Assembly (NCBI GenBank): GCA_035771175.1
Contig: CM069593.1
Span: forward strand, 39,464,741-39,528,740
Origin: Paratinospora sagittata
Lineage: Eukaryota > Streptophyta > Magnoliopsida > Ranunculales > Menispermaceae
Length of the DNA: 64,000 bases
Reading direction: 5' to 3'
The position numbers and the translations under genes were made by a program. Shown one piece after another: positions 35,265 to 47,034 of the stretch. Under the pieces are notes generated by a model, which had not been told where the DNA came from, did not search any database, and saw only the letters and a program-made list of their open reading frames with translations. Each line of letters begins with the position of its first letter. Within the stretch, counting starts at the first letter, position 1.

Positions 35265-35438
35265 AAAAGGATTTCACCCTCGAAATTTCAGTCTGTGTAG
35301 TGATGATTGTTGTCTGCGTGGGACTCACCACCATCGTCATTACTCAAAAGATCAGGGTAGTGCCTGTAGCCCCTGAATAGCACTGTGGCCGGTGGAATCC
35401 TCTATATCATCAAAGAATAGAGTGCGAATGGAGTCGGA

Positions 35439-35807
35439 TTAGTCCTCAGAAGGTTCCAACATTTGCCTCACAGATGGTGGTGTAGGGCTCTGCAAGTTGC
35501 AACGTTTCATGGGAGGTTGGTTGAGCGGCGAAATACTTTTTCGTGTTGTTGCCCGAATCCGACCCCCTAGCAATTTTGGTAGGAGATCTTGCCAGGATGA
35601 GAGCACAGGATTTTTTCGGGCAAAATTGTTACAAAAAATCCATGCACGCTCTGGTGATAAAGATCGCTGTCTGTGGGGCGATGGAGTTGCTGATACAAAA
35701 TAGTTGTGGCTTGACTCAGATCCTGAAGGAGTCGCCACAGATTGCCAAAGAGGCCATTGCGTGTGTGCATCATTACGTCCATCGGTATTATTTTTAGACA
35801 TATGCAT
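35439..35807 (-). CDS. Short ORF of unknown role between chromodomain and 3' LTR of G
   Basis: An open frame of 122 residues (MHMSKNNTDGRNDAHTQWPL...), rich in Ser, Pro, Arg and His, on the element's coding strand. I recognise no domain and see no signal peptide or membrane segment. It may be 3' untranslated sequence that is open by chance. Confidence 0.25.
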   Translation of the reverse strand: MHMSKNNTDGRNDAHTQWPLWQSVATPSGSESSHNYFVSATPSPHRQRSLSPERAWIFCNNFARKNPVLSSWQDLLPKLLGGRIRATTRKSISPLNQPPMKRCNLQSPTPPSVRQMLEPSED

Positions 35808-35895
35808 AGTTTTTTAAATGAAATAATATATTAAGATATTTTAAACAAAGTTCCATTATTTTATTGAAAAGTGAAAAGTACAATGTATCACATCA

Positions 35896-38800
35896 TCAGT
35901 TATTACTAGAAAACAATTTCGGGTATTTCTCTTTAATTGTTGCCTCTAGTTCCCATGTTGCTTCATCTACTCCGTGGTGATCCCTGAGCACTTTCACAAG
36001 TGGTATGCTACGTCGCCTTAATTCTTGAGTTTTTCTACTTAGAATTTGTATCGCTCTCTCCTGATACTTGTTTCCTTCCTCAGCCCGAACCTCGATCAAA
36101 GGGATGATATGCGAAGGATCAGGATGATACTTTCGAAACATGGATATGTGAAAAATGTCATTAACCTTAGACATGGACGATGGAAGGGATAGACGATAAA
36201 CAAGTTTGCCAATACGATCAATGATCTGAAATGGACCGATATACCATGGGGAGAGCTTTCCTTTGATCCCAAAACATTTGACACCTCTTGTAGGCTGAAC
36301 TTTTAGAAAAACCTAGTCCACCTTGTCAAACTCTAGAGGTTGTCTTCGCTTGTCAGCATAGCTCTTCTGGCGACTTTGTGCAACACGAAGTCCCTCATTT
36401 ACTAGTGTGATCTTTTCTGAAGTTTCTTGAACTAGTTCAGGCCCCAACTGTGGTCGATCTACCATATCTAACCAACATACCGAAGATCTGCAAGGGCGAC
36501 CATAGAGAGCCTCGTATGGTGCCATGCCGATACTAGTTTGGTAGTTGTTGTTGTATGCAAACTCAACCAAATGTAAGTGTTTTACCCATCCGTCATGAAA
36601 GTCCAAAATGCAGCATCGTAACATATCCTCTAAAATCTGGATCAGCCGCTCTGACTACCCGTCAATCTGAGGGTGAAAGGTCATGCTCATGGTGATCCTG
36701 GAGCCCATTATACTCTGGAAGCTCTGCCAAAATTTTGATGTGAATCGAGGGTCTCGATCAAAGACGATCATGAGTGGTATGCCACGGGGGCGTACTATCT
36801 CTCTTTCATACAATTCGGCAAGCTTGGCGGGGTTATTTGTGAACTTTATTGGCAAAAAGTATGCAGACTTTGTAAGTCTGTCAATGATAACCCAGATTGC
36901 ATCTTAACCTTTATTATTTCGAGGCAAGGCTGTAACAAAATCCATTGCAATGTTTTCCCACTTCCAATCTCCAATAGGTAAAGGCTGAAAAAGTCCAGAG
37001 GAAAGTCTATGTTCTGCCTTTACTTGCTGGCAAACGAGACATCGAGCAACGAAGTCTGCAATCACCACCTTCATTCCAAAAAACCAGAATTGTCGCTTGA
37101 CATCCTTGTACATCTTGTCTCCCCTAGGATGCATAGCGAAACCTCGAACAGGGCATTTCAGTGAGCACTTCTTTTCGAACCTCAGAATTGTTCGGTAGAC
37201 AGAGACGTTTTTTTGTAGAAAATGGCCCCGTCTTCAGAAACCGACCAGTGAGGAAGGTCCTGTCCACTGAGTAGAAGTTCTCGTTTCTCCATTAACATAG
37301 GGTCGTTGGCCTGAGTTGGTTGATAATTGAGAGAGTCGTTATCTTCCTCCCTCCTCAATCAGTTGAAGGTTAAAATTTTCCATCTTTGTAGCCAACTTCC
37401 CCGTCTCAAAGTTAAGAGTGCAAGCAACATAAGATTTTCTACTCAGGGCATCTGCGACAACATTGGCCTTACCGGGATGGTACTAGAGTTGAAAATCATA
37501 ATCTTTCAAGAATTCCAACCATCGTCTTTGGCGGAGGTTTAGGTCTCTCTAAGTGTAGATGTACTTAAGACTTTTGTGATCCGAGGAGACCTCAAACCGT
37601 TCACCGTATAGGTAATGATGCCATAACTTCAATGCGAATACGACAGCTACAAGTTCCAAGTCATGCGTTGGGTAATTACCCTCATGAATCTTCAGTTGCC
37701 TCGAAGCATATGCTATAATTTGGCCTTCTTGCATTAGTACTGCACCTAAGCCTTGGAGAGAGAGGCGTTGGTGTATAGTAAAAACCCAACTCCATTTCGT
37801 AGAGTGATTAGTATCGGTGCTATCATGAGACGCTTCTTCAATTCCTGAAATGACGATTCACAGGCAGGATTCCAGATGAATCGTACGTATTTCCAAGTGA
37901 GCTTGGTCATAGGTTCAACAATCTTTGAGAAATCCTTGATGAAGCGTCTATAGTAGCCAACCAAACCTAGAAAACTCTGAATTTGGGTAACAGTGGTAGG
38001 CTGCTTCCAATTTAAAATTACTTCAACCTTTGAAGGATCCACCTCAATGCCATTGCCTGAAACCACATGACCTAGGAACTGAACTCGCTTCGCCCAAAAT
38101 CTGCACTTACTCAACTTTGCATACAATTGGTGGCTTCTCAAGGTTTGGAGGACAATCCTGAGATGTATCTTATGGTCTTCCTCGGTTGAGGAATATATCA
38201 GGATATCATCCACAAAGACCACCACAAATCGGTCTAAGTATAACCTAAAGATGCGGTTCATCAAATCCATGAATGCTGCAGGTGCATTTGTTAGACCAAA
38301 GTACATGACCATACCGAGTTCTGAATGCCATCTTGGTAATGTCCGACTCTCTGATCCGGAGTTGATGATAACCGGATCGTAAATCAATCTTAGAGAAATA
38401 TTTGGCATCTCTAAGTTAGTTGAACAAGTCATCGATCTTGGGTAGTGGATATCTGTTCTTGATGGTGACGTTATTTAACTTGCGATAGCAGATGCAAAGT
38501 CGTAACGAACCATCCTTTTTGCCAACAAACAGAATTGGAGCTCCCCAGGGTGATGAACTTTTCCTGATGAAGCCATTAATCTCTAATTCCTTCAGTTGCT
38601 TGTCCAACTCAACCAGCTTGACGTTGGACATTCTGTAAGGTGGAATTGAGATAGGCCTGATCCCAGGCATGAGTTTGATCTCAAAATCGAATTCCTTAAC
38701 CAAAGGTAGACCAGGAAGGTCATTTAGAAAAACAGTTGGGAATTCAGATATTACCGAGACATCATGTACTTCGAGAGGGTACAATGTTGGTGATTCATTG

Positions 38801-39218
38801 CCATCACAAAGGGATAAAGCTCAAAGTTGTGCCTTGAGAAGTGCAACAGTCGAGTTGTGTATCCATTTCCTCATTCCCTAAATCTTGACAAACTCCCCAG
38901 TAGGCAAAGATAACTGAACTTGCTTATTCAAACAATCGATCTTTGCATTCAGTGGTGCAAGGTAGTCCATCCGAGGATGATGTCGAAGTCTTCAATATCA
39001 ATCACAAAGAGATTTGCATATATTATATGTTCTGACATTGGAAGCTCACATCGAGAACACTGCAAATTCACGTCAGTACCAAATCCTAATGGTGATGTGA
39101 CATGGATTGTGATGTCTGTGGGTTCAGGATGCAGCCCCAAATGCCTTACCAATGCAGAAGATATAAAAGAATGCATAGCACCCGAATCGAACAAGACATG
39201 CACCATTGTATTGAACAA
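35896..39218 (-). pseudogene. Element G pol with C-terminal chromodomain
   Basis: Gypsy order on the minus strand. Protease (39218-38949) has VLFDSGAMHSFIS. Reverse transcriptase (38784-37746) has [16 protein letters not shown] and the active site FVDD (about 38218-38207) with [18 protein letters not shown]. RNase H (37734-37549) has [21 protein letters not shown]. Integrase (37134-36313) starts with a partial zinc-binding domain (FVARCLVCQQVKAEH), then PLPIGDWKWENIAMDFV, DRDPRFTSKFWQ and ALYGRPCRS. The C-terminal chromodomain (36174-35896) ends HHGVDEATWELEATIKEKYP, the form that directs chromovirus integration to chromatin marks. Frame breaks between blocks make it non-functional. Confidence 0.92.
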
Positions 39219-39299
39219 GGGAAATGTACCTTCGATTACATTATTGTCTGGGAGGGGTTGTTGAGCGATGGAAAACGTTCTACCCTGGTTCTGTTGCCC

Positions 39300-40531
39300 C
39301 TGGTTCTGCCTGAATTGGGCATTAGCAGCAGGTGGGGCTTGTTGGACTGGAACAGGTTGTCGCGGTTGCTAAGGGTGGGGCCAGGCAATTCTTACATGGA
39401 CCTGTTGGCCGTAGTTGTAACAAGTCAGCCTCTGCTGCTAAGGCCCCTGTTGTTGGTTCTGATGACCATGATTGCAAAAACCCTGATGGTTAGGGTTAGA
39501 CGGTTCAACCGAAGGTGTTGTGGCCTCATTCTTCTTAACAGGGGCTTGGAGGGCTGGGTTTTGATTATAGTAGGACTTCTTCTTGTTGCCCTGCTGCGAG
39601 CCCTGTTGGGAAACCGTTGCAGGCTATTTTCCCTTATTCATTCTTTACTGCTTCTCAATCTTCTCCTGCTCAATGCTCATGGCCTTGTCAACGACCTCCG
39701 TGTAAATCTTGAGATCCAAGATTGATAGGGCTTGTCGAATGTCAGGACGAAGGCCGTTGTAGAATTTCTCCGTCTTATCTTGCTCCGTTGAGATGGTGGA
39801 GAGAGAGTAGACCAATAATTCTTTGAACCTAACAACATACTCTCTGACTGTCATGCTGCCCTAGTATATCCTGGCGAACTCCTGGCGCTTCTGCCTCTTA
39901 ACAGCGCCAGGGAAGTACTCATTGATGAACAATGACTCGAACTGCTACCAAGTCATGTCTGCTACATTAGTCCTTGGGTCTTCTTTCACTGTTATCCACC
40001 ATGTATTTGCTCCACCAACAAGTTGGTAGGACGCAAGTAGAATCTTTCGACCCTCTTCGACTCCCGTCGCCTCGAGAGCCTTCTTTGACTCATCAAGCCA
40101 TTTTTGCACCTCCTCCGCATTAATGGTGCCAGCAAAAGTAAAGGGTTGTAGCCTCTTGTACTTCGTGATCTGGTCAGTTTGGCTCTCCGACCCAAATCGC
40201 ACTGGTGTTTGTAAAGTAACTACTTGGTTGGCCCCAGTCCACGAACGACCATCTGAACAGTTACCTTCATCGCCTCTATAAATCCGGCGAAAAATACTTC
40301 CATGCTCGAAGGCATGACAAAGGATGTGGGCTGAGGTGACACTGCCTGCCCAAACATAGCGGCAGTGTCATGTGTGGCCTGCTCTGTCCTCGGAGGCGGC
40401 GGTTCCTGATTTTGAACTATAGGAGGTGCCTCCTCTGCTGGACGTACTGTGTGTGGTATTCCTGTCTTCCTGGTTTGCATTTTCTCACTGGCAATGAGAA
40501 AATAAAACCATGATTTAGGAACTGTAGCCAA
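39300..40531 (-). pseudogene. Element G gag
   Basis: N-terminal segment 40531-40220 with a Pro-rich stretch, then the capsid domain in 40202-39945 (LQPFTFAGTINAEEVQKWLD) and 39854-39645 (MTVREYVVRFKELLVYS, FYNGLRPDIRQAL). Downstream, about 39620-39300, is Gln/Asn-rich with a damaged zinc knuckle (CYNYGQQVHVRIAWP, where the second Cys is lost). There are frame breaks between segments. The likely start is the ATG at 40480 (MQTRKTG). Confidence 0.82.
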
Positions 40532-40539
40532 GTATAGTG

Positions 40540-41215
40540 TTATGATATTCTCAATAATAAGTTCAAGAGTATTGCAATATAAAACAAGGTTAGAATGTTA
40601 TGTGCCTCGTATGTTTGGCCATGGTGTAAAACAAGGTTAGAATGTTTATATAATGAGTATAAAACTTTGCAAATATTTCAAATGCTTTGGTTTTGGTTTT
40701 TGTGAACATACATATATATTTCTTTGAAAATCCATACGAGTCATAGAAATTCTAAGATTATCCTTGGTAACGTGATCTAACGTTTTATCACAATCTTATG
40801 TATTCAAACTCTTTCGCTTAGTCTTTTCGACTATTATCCAAATTTGTGTGTCCTATACCACTTGAATTTGGTAATAAGGGTTTTAACCAAGTTAAGTTGT
40901 ATGAACATAGTCTCTATAAAACATCGGCTGGAGAGGAGTTCACTAATAATATCATTTAAATTTACTCATCCCATACCGTGTAAACTTAGTGATAATGTTA
41001 GTAATACAACTTTCCCCAAATGTTTCTTTTCACACAAGGTTATGAGTTTTCTTACTTCCACATTTTATTTAGCATCTTCCAATTTTGTTGTGTCCCATAC
41101 CACTCTAAAGTTAGTGATACAAAAGAAAAAATGGTTGTAAGTCGGCCCACCAAACATAGTCTCAAACAAACATTTCATTTGTATAAAAAAATAAAAAGTT
41201 ACAATGCCAGTAATT
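40540..41215. other. Non-coding spacer between accessory ORF and gag of G
   Basis: AT-rich with no open frame of note. It contains repeated CCCATACC(A/G)(C/T) words near 40851, 40967 and 41092 (period about 120). A TATA-like tract is possible but not distinctive. Confidence 0.4.
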
Positions 41216-41218
41216 TCT

Positions 41219-42802
41219 CTAATTTTCCTGCCTATTACTCTGCCTAGATCTCCTGCTAGTTACAGAACGACTACCAGAAGAACGCTGAGAAGCTGTTCGC
41301 TCTTCTACTATGCCTTGCACACATGTTATCAAAGCATTCTGGGTCTCCTGCATCCGAGCAAGACTAGATACAATCACATTTAACTGGTCAAATGGATTTG
41401 TCGGTTGTCCCATTGGTGGTTGGTAGGTTGTCTATCCCATAGGTAGAGGATAGACTATAGGCATTGGTGGACAATGTTGGCCGTATGACTCATAGGTGGA
41501 GGGTAATTAGTTTGATTATATGAAGACTCCCTAATTGGGACTTCTTGGACGGTTGGAAATGCTTGAATCAGAACATTTTAAAATAGTGGACTCATCGGGA
41601 TATCCTGTCTTTCAAAGTTTGGTGTCGTCTAATTTTGTTGTGGTTGGTTCACAGGAACTTGTGGAACTGGATGCAATGGTACCTCAGGAGTTGGAAACCT
41701 TTGGTACGTCGCATTGCCTTAGGTTGGGAGGTTCCAGGAAGGTGGATTCGCTAGAACTCCCTGTCCATTCTGATTTGTTTGTGTTTGACTCAGGTTGCCA
41801 AAGAGATCATCCTCGGAAAAAAGATGATCGGTTTGATCATTATTCGAGGCTGGGTCTGTTGTTGTGTTCTGGTTTGGTTCATTAACTGGTGCTTCCCTAA
41901 TAAGAATCTTGTGCCTACTTTTTCCTTGACAACGTTCATTGTTATCTCTAGCTCTTCCATTATGTTCCCCTGAAGTAGCACCAAATATTTCTTCGTTAGT
42001 CACCCCTCCTCTTGAGACGAAAGTCTTTGAGATGAAAGACACTGTAATAACATTAGTGATCTGTTTCGAAGATTCATCAAAAGTATTGATGTTTGCCTCC
42101 TAAAGCATCCTCATGATCAAGACTCCGTAGCCAAGGAGCTCCTTCTTTGTAGGGTTTTGAATCACCCGTAACATTTGCTGGATGATAATGTGAGGTAGGG
42201 AGGCAAAAATTCTTTTTTTTTATGCAGTATAACACAAGAAGTTGAGCACTTGTCATAGATCCTCTAGTCACCAATTCCGGCAAGATGTTGCCGAATATGT
42301 TCTTCCCAAGGCTGGCAATAGGTGGTTTAAGGAGATTATTTGGGAGGTGGGCGTATGTCATTTGGGTGTACGGCTTGTCGGCAAGGAAATTGAACAACTG
42401 TTCCTTGGATTCCGCGATCTCTACAACCGTTTGGGGTTCATGTGGATCAATGATCTTGTCTCCTATTGGGATTTTCATAAGTCATGAAATAGTTTCGACG
42501 CTGATGGAAATCTTTACTCCCTTGATCATTGTTTTCAAAACAGGAGTGATCCCATCTTCTTAAAGTCCCACGCAATTCTTGGATTCATAAAATGACCTCA
42601 CTAAGTTGAAGGAGACGTAACCCTCAACTTTTGTTATATTTAGCCATCCCATTTTTGAGAGTTTTCCGCGAAGGATAGGACGGAGGCGGAGATCTCTATT
42701 GTCGATACTCCTCATAGTCATAACCTCATGTTTGGAAAGTTTTGTAAGTCTTGTGGAAATCGGTTCCCAACTACTGGAAGTCGTTCCTTCACTTGAGGTC
42801 AT
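41219..42802 (-). pseudogene. Accessory ORF upstream of gag in element G
   Basis: A chain of minus-strand frames between PBS and gag: 42802-42560 (MTSSEGTTSSSWEPIS...), 42478-42077, 42042-41719 and 41413-41219. The first two blocks hold KMGWLNITKVEGYV, VRSFYESKN, KGVKISIS, KIPIGDKI, and GNILPELVTRGSMTSAQLLVLYCI. After a one-base shift in a poly-T run near 42220 they continue SLPHIIIQQMLRV. This succession resembles the putative plant transposon protein domain seen 3' of pol in elements A and C (GW..., FY, V.I.ISL, ELP, NIISRVILPR, LFLIWAI). The C-terminal part is Asn/Gln/Pro-rich. Chromoviruses normally have no ORF here, so the position is unusual. Confidence 0.6.
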
Positions 42803-42948
42803 TATCTTGCTGAAAGGAAGATAAAACTTGTGAAATACACAAAATATATTCCTAACATTTAAGATTTATGCCTTGTCCAGTGGACAATATTTTCTATTTT
42901 TTCACTTGATGTTTATGCCATCAATGAATTCAAATTTTTCATTAGCAA

Positions 42949-42953
42949 CAAGT

Positions 42954-42980
<27 letters not shown>
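42949..42980. repeat. (AT)n microsatellite
   Basis: About 15 AT repeats in the leader of element G, just inside the PBS. Confidence 0.9.
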
Positions 42981-42984
<4 letters not shown>

Positions 42985-43036
42985 AATATAAATTTCTTCT
43001 CTTAATTGGTGGACTTGGGCAGGCCGTGGACCTTTC

Positions 43037-43048
43037 GCTCTGATACCA
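43037..43048 (-). other. Primer binding site of element G
   Basis: Minus-strand TGGTATCAGAGC, complementary to initiator tRNA-Met, five bases inside the 5' LTR. Confidence 0.92.
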
Positions 43049-43053
43049 TTAAA

Positions 43054-44393
43054 TATCACACCCCGCCCAGACGCGCCTAAACTGGCGGAACACTCACGGA
43101 CGGGGTGCGAATGCATTATAACAATAACCGAGTGCGCAAGAAGACAATTGAGTACAAATCTGATTATATTAATTTTGGAATGTATTTTTGTACAAAATAT
43201 GATTGAGGGAACAACCTCCCAAAATCTCCTTTTAATTAACAAGGGTTACAAAATGTGGGCCCAAAAGCCTCTACCCAATCCAACCTAATCGCCTGAGAAA
43301 AATTTGATAACAACGGGATGAGCTACTCGCCCAGTTGGTAAAATAGTTCATGAATGTGACAATTAATAAAGGAAACTTCATAATCAAATATCACATAAAC
43401 ACATCATAACATCATAATCAATACAACATGTATGTATGCATGACACCGTCTCGTAATGGTTCCATGATTGTACGTCGCCTGAGTTCACATACAGATGTCC
43501 ATTCCCAGGTAAACCCGAGTTATCAATGTACGTCTCTCCAAAGGAACAACGCCCTGGATTCACGTACAGATGTCCTTCCCCAGGTGATCCCAGGTTCTCA
43601 TTGTACGTCCCTCTCCAGAAAAATGTCAATAATAGTGAGCATTGTTTCTAACTATTTTGTGGATCATAAACCACTTACGTCCCTAGGTGGTGCTTATGTA
43701 TGATGCCAATGCATGAACAAGTCTTGGTCTTTACTAACATTAGACAGGATTTGGCATCGTCTGGTGATTATTATCAGGTTAGTACACCACGTGCAAGGTT
43801 AGGATGTTCAGTATCACTTATACAAGCTGACAACTTACAAATAAGACCAACCAAATCAGTCTCCAGTTGAGAGGTGAGACACGAGGTTTACTTAAATACC
43901 AATCGTCCAGAGCAGCACGCTGCCTCCCATTCACTATTTAAAGTTACTGAGGACAAGACGAAGTCTGGTTGAGCCAAATTGACTACTAATCCGACATAAT
44001 AACAGTGTAATACATGAACTCCAATTATACAGGTATAAGTATGACAAGTATAAACATTATTAGCAATAATGCAGTGTAAATGAATAGTACACATTGATAA
44101 ATGAATGTAAACTTTAATAAAAGTCATAAGACACGCAAACCTATGTTTCGTTCCCCACCTTCAGATAATAACTCCTTCTAGAGGTGGCGCCTTCCCCCGA
44201 GCAGAACCGCTTTGCACCGCAAAGAGCGTTTTGAAAAGAGAGTCTCTAAAGAGAAGACAAAAAACTCAATGAGAGTGTAGAGCCAACAAGGAGCAAGAGA
44301 GAAGAGAGGATTTGGTGTGAAAAATACCAAAGGGGGTGGGGCTTTTTATAGCCCAAAAAGTGCCTGAACCTTCCAGGCGGGCTGCCCGAAGTT

Positions 44394-44441
<48 letters not shown>

Positions 44442-44470
44442 TTATTTTTGTGCAAACCTAGGGTATTACA
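43054..44470 (-). repeat. Element G 5' LTR
   Basis: 1417 bp with ends TATCACACC and GGTATTACA on the plus strand. It is longer than the 3' LTR mainly because of an expanded AT run at 44397-44438. Confidence 0.95.
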
Positions 44471-45289
44471 AGGAGCAAACGAACACGAAGAAGACGACTT
44501 GGAGACAAGGAGGAATCTACAAGTTCAATAGCAACTAGTTTGGGTCTTGTTTTTCTACATGTGTTGGTTTTTGTTATTCCAAGTTATGAACTAACTTGTT
44601 AGTCTAGAGAGGAGATGGATTTTTTATTAGAGATTATGCAATAACATTAGTTTTTATTTATTAACAATGATTTATTCTTGGTTTATTTATATTTCTCCAT
44701 GCTTAATGATGTTGATCTCTTGGCCACAGATCAAATGATCATAGACTTGGGGGGCGGCACTCGATAGAGGGTTTTCTAGGTTTGAACATGAGAATTATGA
44801 CATGAGATGGTCATAGTATCGATAGATATGCGATGTCTTATGAAGTTGTAGGAAAATCACAAGGCTTAATGCATTGCTACTGTATTGGTTTTTATCGATA
44901 GATCGAAACTAGTGTTTTGGCAATAGATTCTAACTTGACACTTGACAGAGGGTGTTAGAAACTATAGGATTTTGACTTATAAACTTAAATAATGATTTGA
45001 TAACAATTATGACTAATATTGCATAAGTGATAATTAGGTGAAATCTAATCTTTAGATGTTTTTAATATTGACTTTTCTCCACAAAATTATGATAAAATGC
45101 TATTTTAATTAGTGTTTTAGCTTAATTAATATTTTAGTTCACTTATCATCACAATTTGGTTTTCTAGATAAAATTAGGGCTAGGAATGATATAAGTAGTG
45201 TAGTAAATCAATCCCTGAGGACAATACCTGATTCTCATCGGTTTTATATTATAACTTGGCAACCGTACACTTGCGGTTTGCACGCATCA

Positions 45290-45400
45290 GAAAAATACAC
45301 ACTAACCAACACAAGAGCTTGGTTAGAAAGCCACACTCTAGCCTACACAAGGGCTTGGCTAGAAAGCCACACTATAACCAACTTATGAGCATGGTTACGA
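45290..45400 (-). repeat. Tandem hairpin-unit array in LTR D, right part
   Basis: Units GAGCTTGGTTAGAAAGCC and GGGCTTGGCTAGAAAGCC continue the array whose left part is at 33188-33293. LTR H inserted inside this array. Confidence 0.7.
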
Positions 45401-46289
45401 GCCGTACAATATATGGTATTAATCCAAAGTTGACAAACACATGAAGGATACATCAAGATTACAAAAGATATAGAGAAGTGTTCTACAACACTCTCAACAA
45501 TATTATGCTTAAAATCTTGAATGAGTAAACATCACTATTCCAACCACAATGATTTAAATGATGCGATGTATTGAAATAGTTTTTCTCAAATGCAATCGAT
45601 TCAAACAATGATATGTTTAAGGCACAAGAATGATGATCAAAACTTGACGATTCTAAATGAATAAATGATTAAGATCAAGAATCAAGCAAACCAAGTATTG
45701 ATCTATGAAATCAATTCAATATAATATAACTTTAACACATGAATCGATAGCACAAGATGTTTATGAAACCATTAAACAAGATATAATGATATGAAGATCA
45801 AAATAGGGCTTCACACACAATAATCAAAACGACATCAGTTTTCAAGATATTTACTTAAGCACAAAACTGATTTGCCCAAACAAAATCACAAGAATCATGT
45901 TAGAGAAATTTTACCCCCCTTTGGGTAAGATTGAAGCTCAATGATTCTTCAAGTGTGATGTTGGATGAGAGATACCACGTTCAAAAATGATCAAGACACA
46001 ATAACATGTCTAGATAACACTCAGAAACGTCTTAAACACTTGCTCAATGGAAACATACAAGTTTCACAAAGTTTTGAAAGATTTGGAGAACTTTTCGAAA
46101 GTATGAATCAATAGATCAAATGTAAGTGAACTTTTGCTTTAAAAGAGGTTTAAAATCACTCAAGAACTTGTTTTGGACTTGTAGAAATACTAAGATGAAA
46201 AATGCACAAGTTCTCTAAGTTTTGCAAAAGTTGTTCTTCAAATGAGCAAGTGTGGTATTTATAGAAAAATACCACACTGAGGCACAAGA

Positions 46290-46621
46290 AAGTGTTCATA
46301 AAGGAAAAAATGCGTTTCTGCTTTGAAATCTGAAAAATATCAGATTTCCCTCTAATTAAGGAGTGTGTTCCTCAATATGTCCATTGGGCATAGGAACAGG
46401 TTCCTTCATCAAGAACTACTGACTCTATAAACTTTCCTATTTTGCCCTTGACAATATGAGTGCGATCATTTTTCCCTGATTAGAAACTTTTGACTCTAGG
46501 GAAAAACCATAGGAGGAGTTCCTCTTATAAGGAGTGTGCTCCTTAAACTCTGATAAAAAAATAGTGAGTCTCGGGAAAATGCTCTGGAGTGCGTTCCTTA
46601 AGAGAGAAAGGCGTTCCTTCA
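46290..46621 (-). promoter_or_regulatory. CGCG palindrome array, LTR D
   Basis: About eight decayed units such as AAAATGCGTTTCT, GGAGTGTGTTCCT, GGAGTGTGCTCCTT and GGAGTGCGTTCCTT, ending just upstream of the minus-strand TATAAAT at 46257-46263. Confidence 0.55.
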
Positions 46622-47034
46622 CTGTGAAGTGAAAGAAATATGATTTTTTTTTATCATAATGAGTTTAGGACATTGTCAAATACAAAGATTAACTTTAAAA
46701 ACAATTTTTGACAAGATTAAAATATAATTGACAAGTTAAATACGTGTAAATCAATCGACTAAGCATATGATTGAGACATTCAAAATAGTACACGTAAAAC
46801 GATAAAACCATGCAAAGTTGGTAAATTTAATGCATGTTAAACACTGATAAAAAATGCTTGATAAGCAATTTTAACTAAGTGTGATTGCATACTTATCATA
46901 CTAATATGTGTAATGCATGATTAATAATATAATAGTGTATATGCATGAGTATGATAAACTATATGTATGATTTTTCGAAAAGATGCAAATCATATTGTGG
47001 TTGGAACATGTAAATGTTACTCTACAACACTAAG

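Larger units (their letters stand above)
33885..44470 (-). mobile_element. Element G: full-length chromovirus (Tekay/Del-type Gypsy)
   Basis: 10,586 bp with LTRs at 33885-35251 and 43054-44470, flanked by the perfect duplication AGGAG (33880-33884 and 44471-44475). The plus-strand ends are TATCACACC and GGTATTACA. PBS (43037-43048) and polypurine tract (35252-35264) are in place. Minus-strand order is accessory ORF, gag, protease, reverse transcriptase, RNase H, integrase, chromodomain. Stops and frameshifts are frequent. By eye the LTRs differ at about one base in ten near their starts. It is the innermost insertion of C > D > H > G. Confidence 0.95.
33299..45289 (+). mobile_element. Solo LTR H (Gypsy-type), split by element G
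   Basis: The pieces 33299-33884 and 44476-45289 form a unit of about 1.4 kb starting TGTTGCATATTTAAATAGG and ending GCAACCGTACACTTGCGG then TTTGCACGCATCA, an end I associate with Tat/Retand-type Gypsy LTRs. It lies inside the tandem array of LTR D. TSD is uncertain: AGAAA occurs at 33289-33293 and 45289-45293, which would need a start at 33294. No internal coding region belongs to it. It contains GGGC(G/A)CCGTG repeats at 33645-33712. Confidence 0.65.

Noticed and set aside
39102..39725. 207-residue plus-strand frame within element G
   Set aside because: Leu-rich complement of the protease and gag coding strand. The minus strand carries the recognisable motifs.
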